Source of the DNA: an uncultured Butyrivibrio sp.
Lineage (GTDB): Bacteria; Bacillota; Clostridia; Lachnospirales; Lachnospiraceae
Direction: 5' to 3'
Length of the DNA: 13,988 nucleotides
NCBI GenBank assembly: GCA_947169985.1
Contig: CAMVRW010000033.1
Span: 1-13,988 of the forward strand
Under the pieces are notes generated by a model, which saw only the letters and a program-made list of their open reading frames with translations, was not told the DNA's origin and did no database searches. Shown piece by piece: positions 8,394-13,988 of this stretch (positions are counted from its first letter, which is position 1; each line of letters starts with the position of its first letter). A program made the translations under genes and the position numbers.

Positions 8394-10495
8394 GAAACTT
8401 TCTCCACAATGTCACAGGTAAGACCCATATCTCTGAATCTCTTAAGTACTATTCCTTCACTGCTTTCATCAACCTGAGCAGCAAGGAGGTAAACATTTCC
8501 ATCACTTCCAAGTCCCACAATGTCGTTGTTTCTTATCTTGGACTGGAACATATCATCTATTTCACCAAGGCTCCTGCCCTCAGGCTTGATCCTGATGAGT
8601 CTGAAGCTGGTGAGCTTGTTGTCCATCATTTCTTTCTGAATCGCAAACTGCTGGATGAAGTATTCTGTCTTGGTAATACCTGTCCCTTCAATAAAGGTCT
8701 TGGCAGCCACAGCCTGCTGGTACTCCCATGCCTTAATGATGAAGTTCTCCATAAGTCCGCTGAGGATGCGGATAAGGTTTGAATAATAGGTACTGATCTG
8801 CAGATATTCCACCTGGTAGATCATGATAAGAACTGTTACAAGACCATCGTTTTTGATACCTGCCACATAGGTTGGATATCCTTCCCGAACATCGTTGTTA
8901 AACCAGATATCATTTTCCTGAAGGCACTCGATGACGCTTCTGTACTCATCCAGATTGATGGATTTTTTCAGCACCTGATTCATCTTCTCTGAGCACACGT
9001 TAAGTCTTGCAAATCGAGCCTTGGAATCGTTTATAGTGTATATGGCGATGGACTTATTATTCAGTACGTCCTCCATAACCGGAATGGATTCAGCAAAGAT
9101 CTCCTCAGGCACTGTAGTACTCAGCTTTTTAACAACATCGAAGATACGTCCAAAGCCGTCTCTGCTGCCGATAAGATCAGCCTTATACTGATTCTTGTAA
9201 TTCATGGCCTCCTGATAGAGCTGGGTGATAAAAGAGTTTTCGTCCTTTAAGGTCTCATTGTCTTCATTGACAAAAGCCATGTCCTCTTCAGTCTTTTGCT
9301 TGATGTAACCACAGACTGCAGCTGCAACCATAAGAAGAATAAATGCCACCCAGTTTCCCGGATCGTAGAATAAGAGCAGTGCATTGGTGCCCTCGAAATA
9401 ATATGCCACTATCAGAGAAAGGATCTCTATAATAGCAGTCAGGGCGCCAATCTTCGTTCCATATACAAGCGACATAAGTATGACAAAAAGCATCCTTACG
9501 TCGATCATCTTGAACTGTACACTTCCGTTGGCAAGATAGTTATAAACTTCTACAAATGCTACACCTGCAATCAGCTCAAGGATCATGAAAGGTGTGCGGT
9601 TTAGCTTTAATCTTTCTCTTATTCTCTGGCTGATACTGGGCTTTTGATGGTACTCTTTCTGATACTCTCTGATAAAGCCTTCAAAATCCCAGCAGGCGTC
9701 CTGCTTTGCATACCAGCCATAGGTGGTTCTGGCCTTATCTTCACCATGTTCAATCTTTCCCTTGATACCGGATTTTGTAAGGGCAATATGGGCTCCCGGA
9801 TAAAAATCCAGGATAACCTTCCTTATTTCGCCATAGGTTGTCCTGCCACCACTCTTTAAATATATTTCTTCAAAAGAGCTCTTCCTGTCTTCATCAATCG
9901 TCCAGTCGTCAAAAAGACGTGACAAAAACTCTGCAAGATCAGGCATCTTTAAAAAGTATGCCTTCTCATCTTCCAGGGATTTGATCTCTACCCACTCCTT
10001 GTTCTCCACCTGCTTTAGGATCTTGCACCAGTAATCGTTCTTGTTGCTTATTCCCATCAGGTACGGGCTGTAAACGATCTTCACGTCGATGTGGTAGGTT
10101 TCAGCATAGTATTTACAGATGTTTGCCGTGGAGCTGAAAATGATCGAATCGCTGTTATCAACGTCAACAAGCGCTTCGTCAGAAACTATATACAAAAACT
10201 GCTTTACGGAATGCTTCTGGCTAAGAGAAAAGACGCGCCTCAGCTCATCCATTTCACCGATTTCATTGGTGTTTTTGCACAGGGTTTTGGACATAAAAAT
10301 GACTCTTTGAAACCCATAGGTATCAAAGAGTCTTTTAAATTTATCGCTCATTATGGGCTGCTTAAAGTAAGTGATGTTTCCATCCCTGTAGGCATCACAA
10401 AGCTCATCACAAATAACAACTGCATCATTTGCAAATGCAGTCTCCAATGTATCCTTTGTAAAATATGCTGTGTTGCCTACCAAGAGCGTATCCAT
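8390..10495 (-). CDS. pelD: PelD, c-di-GMP receptor with fused degenerate SDR domain
   Basis: A 701-residue fusion. Residues 1-~260 form an NAD-epimerase/SDR-like domain. Its nucleotide loop (GNTAYFT, 7-13) departs from GxxGxxG, and the YxxxK catalytic Tyr position is A124 while K128 remains, so it is probably non-enzymatic. About four membrane segments follow (about 302-320, 332-347, 350-366, 381-397), then a coiled-coil-prone stretch (400-440), a GAF domain (about 445-590) and a degenerate GGDEF domain (about 600-701). There the GGDEF signature reads GSDGN (663-667), so no cyclase activity is expected, but an RxxD inhibitory-site motif, RNND (655-658), stands just upstream. The same arrangement lets Pseudomonas PelD bind c-di-GMP and switch on Pel synthesis. 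It is the first gene of the operon, with an AGGGGG ribosome site 9 bases before its ATG and a promoter upstream. Confidence 0.94.
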   Translation of the reverse strand: MDTLLVGNTAYFTKDTLETAFANDAVVICDELCDAYRDGNITYFKQPIMSDKFKRLFDTYGFQRVIFMSKTLCKNTNEIGEMDELRRVFSLSQKHSVKQFLYIVSDEALVDVDNSDSIIFSSTANICKYYAETYHIDVKIVYSPYLMGISNKNDYWCKILKQVENKEWVEIKSLEDEKAYFLKMPDLAEFLSRLFDDWTIDEDRKSSFEEIYLKSGGRTTYGEIRKVILDFYPGAHIALTKSGIKGKIEHGEDKARTTYGWYAKQDACWDFEGFIREYQKEYHQKPSISQRIRERLKLNRTPFMILELIAGVAFVEVYNYLANGSVQFKMIDVRMLFVILMSLVYGTKIGALTAIIEILSLIVAYYFEGTNALLLFYDPGNWVAFILLMVAAAVCGYIKQKTEEDMAFVNEDNETLKDENSFITQLYQEAMNYKNQYKADLIGSRDGFGRIFDVVKKLSTTVPEEIFAESIPVMEDVLNNKSIAIYTINDSKARFARLNVCSEKMNQVLKKSINLDEYRSVIECLQENDIWFNNDVREGYPTYVAGIKNDGLVTVLIMIYQVEYLQISTYYSNLIRILSGLMENFIIKAWEYQQAVAAKTFIEGTGITKTEYFIQQFAIQKEMMDNKLTSFRLIRIKPEGRSLGEIDDMFQSKIRNNDIVGLGSDGNVYLLAAQVDESSEGIVLKRFRDMGLTCDIVEKVS

Positions 10496-10504
10496 CAGGC
10501 AAAT

Positions 10505-10510
10505 CCCCCT
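10505..10510 (-). promoter_or_regulatory. Ribosome binding site of pelD
   Basis: On the minus strand AGGGGG lies 9 bases before the ATG at 10495, which supports that start for the first gene of the Pel operon. No other in-frame start with a comparable site is seen. Confidence 0.7.
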
Positions 10511-10526
10511 AAAAGCAAGGCATTTT

Positions 10527-10556
10527 ATCGTATACTATATTATAATATATCGTCAA
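10527..10556 (-). promoter_or_regulatory. Probable sigma-A promoter of the Pel operon
   Basis: Reading the minus strand, TTGACG (10556-10551) matches the -35 consensus in five of six bases. A -10 box follows as TATACG with a 16-base spacer or TACGAT with an 18-base spacer, each four of six. Transcription would start about 25-35 bases before the pelD ATG. The strongly AT-rich spacer holds a 14-base palindrome. The exact -10 is uncertain. Confidence 0.6.
10536..10549. repeat. Perfect 14-base palindrome in the Pel promoter spacer
   Basis: The sequence tatattataatata equals its own reverse complement over all 14 bases and lies between the -35 and -10 elements of the proposed promoter. A transcription factor bound there would occlude RNA polymerase, so it is a candidate operator. 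Being pure A/T, it could also arise by chance in an AT-rich spacer. No regulator gene is visible beside it. Confidence 0.4.
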
Positions 10557-10630
10557 TCCTTGTGCCATGCTTTATGGTTTTTTCATTATTTGCCCGGAAA
10601 ATATTTCATCAAAAAGAAATCTTGTTTTGC

Positions 10631-10852
10631 TCAGCCATAGAATTTGTGCACCTCTCCGCAGTATTTGCATCTTACGCTCTTTGCTTTTCCTGTAAACCTG
10701 ATGTTATTGCCACAGGAACACTGAATCTCTAAGACCTGCTGTGGCTGTTGTGTTGTATCCGGATTACTGTTTTTTCTTCCGCCGCTTACCTGTTCAAGAG
10801 CTTCCTCCGTGAGCTTAAGCTCTTCAAGTTTTCTGTTTAAAATCTCTCCCAT
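10631..10852 (-). CDS. Small double-glycine-leader protein with zinc-ribbon-like C-terminus
   Basis: A 73-residue protein. Residues 1-25 match the double-glycine leader of class II bacteriocins and other C39-peptidase substrates: Leu at -12, Thr at -11, Leu at -7, Val at -4, Ser at -3 and GG at -2/-1 (LTEEALEQVSGG, 14-25). Cleavage after G25 would release a 48-residue product with a Gln/Pro-rich linker and four cysteines, C45-x-C47 and C62-x2-C65, with glycines after the second and fourth. This is the spacing of a small zinc ribbon, or alternatively of two disulfides. AGGAGG lies 9 bases before the ATG; a nearer upstream ATG is out of frame. No C39 transporter, immunity or maturation gene is in the window. 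I do not recognise the family; export and function are inference. It lies between truA and the Pel promoter, and whether it belongs to either unit is unclear. Confidence 0.8.
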   Translation of the reverse strand: MGEILNRKLEELKLTEEALEQVSGGRKNSNPDTTQQPQQVLEIQCSCGNNIRFTGKAKSVRCKYCGEVHKFYG

Positions 10853-10903
10853 GGATCCATACCTCCTGCGTTATTTCATTATTCAACATAATTCTTTATA
10901 CGA

Positions 10904-10930
10904 ACCTTTCTGCACAGGGGGCAGCAAGGT
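10904..10930 (-). terminator. Stem-loop 10 bases after truA, possible weak terminator
   Basis: On the minus strand ACCTT-G-CTGC pairs with GCAG-A-AAGGT around a 7-base loop, giving nine base pairs with one internal mismatch. It begins 10 bases after the truA stop. No run of T follows it, so it is not a standard intrinsic terminator; it could act as a processing or stability element between truA and the small peptide gene. Confidence 0.35.
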
Positions 10931-10939
10931 CCGGGATCC

Positions 10940-11692
10940 TTAGTAATCCACCTTCATCATACAAAGGCCTTCAGGTCTTGCCATGGGTCCAGCTTTTGAA
11001 CGATCCAGGGCCTCCAGGATATCCTTCATCTCTTCTGGTTTAATGTTTCCATAGCCCACTTCCAAAAGAGTCCCTGTCATGATCCTCACCATGTTCTGAA
11101 GAAAGCCGTTGCCATGGTAGTAGAACCTGATGTAGTTGCCACTCTCCTCGATCTTGATGGTATCAACGCACCTTACCGTGGACTTCTTCATCTTTTTGTT
11201 TCCACAAAAGCTCTTGAAATCGTGGGTTCCTTCAAGGTACTTGGCAGCCTCTTCCATAAGCTCCACATCCGGCTTTTTCTCAAGAATAGTCACATATTTC
11301 CTGTCAAAAACAGGCTTTGAAGCTCCCACCCAGCAGGTGTAGCGATAGGTCTTTCCTATGGCATTGAACCTGGCATGGAATCTATCTGAGCATACCCTGA
11401 CCTCGTTTACACTGATATCGTCCGGAAGATATTCATTCATATAATCCCGGATCTCTTCCTCAGTCATGTCTGTATCAAGAAAAGCATTGGCCACCGTTGC
11501 CCTGGCATGAACTCCTGAGTCAGTCCTTCCTGCCCCAATAACGGTTACCGGCTTATCCTCCGGAGCATTTGTCATCCTTGAAAGAACCGCCTCAAGCTTT
11601 CCCTGAATGGTCATATCCTGGGTAACCTGTTTCTCCCAGCCATAGTACCTGGTCCCATCATAACTTATGATGAATTTATAGTTACGCTTCAT
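10940..11692 (-). CDS. truA: TruA, tRNA pseudouridine(38-40) synthase
   Basis: A 250-residue protein of normal TruA length. It converts uridines 38-40 of the tRNA anticodon arm to pseudouridine. The N-terminus (YDGTRYYGWEKQ, 11-22) and the catalytic motif GAGRTDSGVHA (53-63, with nucleophile D58) are diagnostic, and FHARFNA (105-111), a GNGFLQNMVR stretch (194-203) and the C-terminal EGLCMMKV are also typical. It starts only 3 bases after the stop of the upstream phosphorylase-like gene, so the two are probably co-transcribed; its ribosome site AAAGG, about 11 bases upstream, lies in the end of that gene. This is a housekeeping gene and has no evident functional tie to Pel. Confidence 0.97.
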   Translation of the reverse strand: MKRNYKFIISYDGTRYYGWEKQVTQDMTIQGKLEAVLSRMTNAPEDKPVTVIGAGRTDSGVHARATVANAFLDTDMTEEEIRDYMNEYLPDDISVNEVRVCSDRFHARFNAIGKTYRYTCWVGASKPVFDRKYVTILEKKPDVELMEEAAKYLEGTHDFKSFCGNKKMKKSTVRCVDTIKIEESGNYIRFYYHGNGFLQNMVRIMTGTLLEVGYGNIKPEEMKDILEALDRSKAGPMARPEGLCMMKVDY

Positions 11693-11695
11693 GAA

Positions 11696-13988
11696 TTATT
11701 TAACCTTTATCTTCACAGTAATGCTCTTTGCCTTACCATCTCTTATAGCCTCAGCATCCTTGCCTGTAACTACTCCTTTGTCGAAAGACCTGGAATCACC
11801 CTTTTCGAACTTGACTGTGATCTCCCCTATCTCATACTTGCCTGGGATAACATCCTTCTTGGAATCCATCACGTAGGTGAGCTTTGTATTTGATAAAAGA
11901 GTGCTCTCCACTGTGTACTTACCCTTTTCCTCCATGATGAGATACTCAGGGATTGCAGGCTGTGGAGTGAAGGCAAGCTTGCCATCAGCAAGGCTGAAGA
12001 TGCTCTTCCCAAAGAACATGAGCTTCCACATGCTGATAAACTCAATGGTTGATCCTGAAAGCCTTGCAACAAAGCCCTTTCCGTGGATGTCACTGTTGGG
12101 GTTCTTGCTGCTGGCAATGAAAGAAGAATTCTCCAGTGTACTTCTGCCGTACTCCTCCTTGTCAAGGAAAGGAATTGCCTGATCCTTAAAGTCCTCAAAG
12201 AATTCCTTATATAGACCGCTTCTGATAAGCTCAAGAAGGTACTTGTACTCCATGTGGAGCCAGATTGACTCATTCTCAAGCCATCCGGGAGTGAAGGACT
12301 TGCATCTTCCAAGCTCAAAGCTTGCGTTCTCAAGGGAAGCATTTACCTTGTACATAGAAAGCTTCTTGTCGTACAGGTCGCTGGCCTTTACTCTGTCATA
12401 GATCTTTTTCTTCTCTTCATAAGTGTTGTCAAGCTTGAAGAATCTTACAGGTCCCTCAAGGAAGTAAGGTACCATCTGAACCTTGAAGCGCTTTGGCATA
12501 ATGCCCTCTGAAGTCTTGTCATACTCAGGAACGTCGTAGGTAAAGTATGCAGGAGAGATACCCTTTCCAAGGTCGAAGGCCTTTGAAACACCAGCCTCCA
12601 GTCTCTTTGCCATAAGGCCCAGGATCTCAATTGCATCTGCTGCAGTGATCACCTTAGTTTCACCGGAAAGCTTGTCGTAAACCTTACTTCTGTAGCTCTC
12701 CTTAGCATCGTTTCTCTTATTCCATGCATCCATATCTGAGTCAAAAGACATTTCGATGGTCTTTAGCTCTTTTGCAAAATCCACAGACTCTGCTGGAAGA
12801 ACGATGTCTCCGCCAAACTTGGAAAGAGCGTCCTTTGTGAATCTGATCATTCTAAGGAGCTCATAGGTCTCATTCATGGATGAGCCAAACATTCCTGGCA
12901 TTCCGTTAAGGGCATCGTACCAGCCTGGCTTTCCACCTTCCATCTCAACGCCCATGCCCTCAGCATCAATTGCTGCAAACTTGCAGGCGCTCATAAGGAA
13001 AAGCTTTGACATGAGATTCATCTCGATATCCTGACCATTCTTATAGGTCTCAAAGCATCCAGCCTTCTGAGCATTATCTCTATTTACGAGATAGTTGTAC
13101 TGACGAAGTCCTCCCTCCGTCTCCTCATATCTCTTTGCTCTTGGAAGGATCTTAACCTTCGCCTCAAAGGACTTAACCTTTGTATCAAGAAGCAGCTCTT
13201 TTTCCTTGTCAGGATAAACCTCCAAAAAGTCCTCAATGAGGTCAAGGTTGTAATCCCAGTGATCTGACCAGTAACCTTCGCCAAAGTCGCCGTTGATGGT
13301 CTCAGAAGCCTCCTCCATCACAGCCTTGAATTTCTTATCCAGCTCCTTATCAGAGATACCTCTGTTACCATCCTTGATTGCAGAGATCAGCTGTCCGGGA
13401 GTAAATGGCTGCTTAAGCACAAGTCCCTTAAGAGCTCCTTCAGGAGCAGTAAAGGTCAGCTGCTCAATCTTGAGAGGGTTGTAACCATCCATCTGGATAA
13501 GATTATAGAATCTCTTTATGTTCTCGTTCTGAACAATTGGGCTAAAGAAAGTGTCGCACCTTCTGTTCTGGTTAACATCTCTGAAGTTACCATTACCCTG
13601 TGAGTAGAACTCCGGGGACATGGAGAAGTAGTTGTAGTCTCTCTCCAAGTCTCCATGCTTTCTGGAATATACATAGAAGGTATGTCCGCCGGGAAGAGCT
13701 ATTGGTGTGCCTCCCCTTAAAACATTGTCCATATAGTTGTATCTGCAATAGTCGTCAAAGACCTTGTTGGCAGTCTTTGTGGCAACTGCATCTGTCAGCT
13801 TGTCAGTGAGCTTTTCTGCCTCTTTAAGCTTATCCTCAAAGAACTTTCCATCAATATCTCTGGTGAGGAATTCATCAAAGATGTCCTTGCTTCTAACCTG
13901 GCCAATGAGTTCATAAAGAGTCATGCTCTTTCCGGGAGCCAGCTCTCTCTTATCTGCAAAGAAGCATGAAGGGAACTCGTTGGATACG
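11696..13988 (-). CDS. Glycoside-phosphorylase-like protein (GH94-type superfamily), N-terminus beyond window
   Basis: The frame is open through the right edge: at least 21 further codons lie upstream of the ATG at 13924 and read as the end of a beta-sandwich domain (FFADKRELAPGKS), so that ATG is internal and the gene is cut. About 763 residues are visible. They look like the linker and (alpha/alpha)6 catalytic barrel of the proteins commonly named cellobiose phosphorylase, with an EGYWSDHWDYN motif and the segment GGKPGWYDALNGMPG, whose Asp is a candidate general acid. C-terminal elements include GWLENESIWLHMEYKY and STIEFISMWKLMFFG. Such enzymes split beta-glucosidic bonds in oligosaccharides with phosphate in the cytosol. 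The total size would be near 1,000 residues or more, as in GH149/GH161-type enzymes rather than the ~800-residue GH94 cellobiose phosphorylase. Substrate and exact family cannot be decided here. Confidence 0.75.
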   Translation of the reverse strand, partial: VSNEFPSCFFADKRELAPGKSMTLYELIGQVRSKDIFDEFLTRDIDGKFFEDKLKEAEKLTDKLTDAVATKTANKVFDDYCRYNYMDNVLRGGTPIALPGGHTFYVYSRKHGDLERDYNYFSMSPEFYSQGNGNFRDVNQNRRCDTFFSPIVQNENIKRFYNLIQMDGYNPLKIEQLTFTAPEGALKGLVLKQPFTPGQLISAIKDGNRGISDKELDKKFKAVMEEASETINGDFGEGYWSDHWDYNLDLIEDFLEVYPDKEKELLLDTKVKSFEAKVKILPRAKRYEETEGGLRQYNYLVNRDNAQKAGCFETYKNGQDIEMNLMSKLFLMSACKFAAIDAEGMGVEMEGGKPGWYDALNGMPGMFGSSMNETYELLRMIRFTKDALSKFGGDIVLPAESVDFAKELKTIEMSFDSDMDAWNKRNDAKESYRSKVYDKLSGETKVITAADAIEILGLMAKRLEAGVSKAFDLGKGISPAYFTYDVPEYDKTSEGIMPKRFKVQMVPYFLEGPVRFFKLDNTYEEKKKIYDRVKASDLYDKKLSMYKVNASLENASFELGRCKSFTPGWLENESIWLHMEYKYLLELIRSGLYKEFFEDFKDQAIPFLDKEEYGRSTLENSSFIASSKNPNSDIHGKGFVARLSGSTIEFISMWKLMFFGKSIFSLADGKLAFTPQPAIPEYLIMEEKGKYTVESTLLSNTKLTYVMDSKKDVIPGKYEIGEITVKFEKGDSRSFDKGVVTGKDAEAIRDGKAKSITVKIKVK

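Noticed and set aside
10565..10582. Short hairpin followed by T-run on the plus strand (ccat...atgg then six T)
   Set aside because: The stem has only four firm pairs and would terminate plus-strand transcription, but no plus-strand gene is present. On the minus strand there is no T-tract after it.
10603..10620. ATTTC/GAAAT inverted repeat after the peptide gene as a terminator
   Set aside because: Only five A/T-rich pairs around an 8-base loop and a poor T-tract; too weak to call.
10496..10630. Possible c-di-GMP riboswitch upstream of pelD
   Set aside because: The predicted leader is only about 25-35 bases and shows no GEMM-like paired elements; control through the PelD I-site is sufficient.
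10091..10732. 213-codon plus-strand open frame crossing the pelD start, promoter and the end of the peptide gene
   Set aside because: It is antisense to two supported genes and the promoter, and its residues show no domain; overlap with all three makes a real gene unlikely.
10853..10903. Promoter for the small peptide gene
   Set aside because: AATAAT and TATAAA occur, but no -35-like hexamer lies at a proper distance; read-through from truA is equally likely.
1..13988. CRISPR arrays, tRNA/rRNA genes, insertion sequences, attachment sites
   Set aside because: No regularly spaced repeats, tRNA-like cloverleafs, transposase frames or terminal inverted repeats were seen on either strand.

Overview
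The window is about 14 kb of bacterial DNA with every gene on the minus strand, so transcription runs from high to low coordinates. Short intergenic gaps, 4-base start/stop overlaps, strong AGGAG-type ribosome sites, moderate GC and the family mix (cellobiose-phosphorylase-like enzyme, Gram-positive-type Pel cluster, VTC/CotH/DUF4956 proteins) suggest a Firmicute, most likely a Lachnospiraceae member of the Butyrivibrio/Roseburia kind. That taxonomic call is inference; there is no rRNA or other marker to settle it.

Right part (13988 to 10631). A large glycoside-phosphorylase-like gene enters from the right edge without its true start. It is followed after 3 bases by truA (tRNA pseudouridine synthase). 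A stem-loop follows truA, then a 73-codon gene for a small protein with a bacteriocin-type double-glycine leader and a four-cysteine, zinc-ribbon-like C-terminus.

Central and left part (10560 to 1). A likely sigma-A promoter containing a perfect 14-base palindrome precedes a tightly packed operon: pelD (degenerate SDR domain + membrane segments + GAF + degenerate GGDEF carrying an RxxD c-di-GMP site), pelE (membrane/TPR-like scaffold), a DUF2194 protein (GATase-like + CE4-like deacetylase, in the position of PelA), pelF (GT4 glycosyltransferase), pelG (MOP-superfamily exporter), a CotH-family kinase, a short VTC (polyphosphate-polymerase-like) protein and the first ~105 codons of a DUF4956 membrane protein cut by the left edge. 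Five of the six junctions from pelD to VTC are 4-base overlaps (ATGA, or GTGA for the last), the sixth is a 3-base gap, and DUF4956 follows after 29 bases.

Working model: PelD senses c-di-GMP and with PelE and PelG forms the membrane complex through which PelF-made amino-sugar polymer is exported; the DUF2194 protein would deacetylate it outside the membrane. No PelB/PelC outer-membrane components are present in the window, as expected for a Gram-positive cluster. The most unexplained part is the co-transcribed CotH-VTC-DUF4956 trio, which could add a phosphate-based modification or anchoring step to the Pel polymer or to a surface protein. The double-glycine/zinc-ribbon peptide just upstream of the Pel promoter is the other unusual item.
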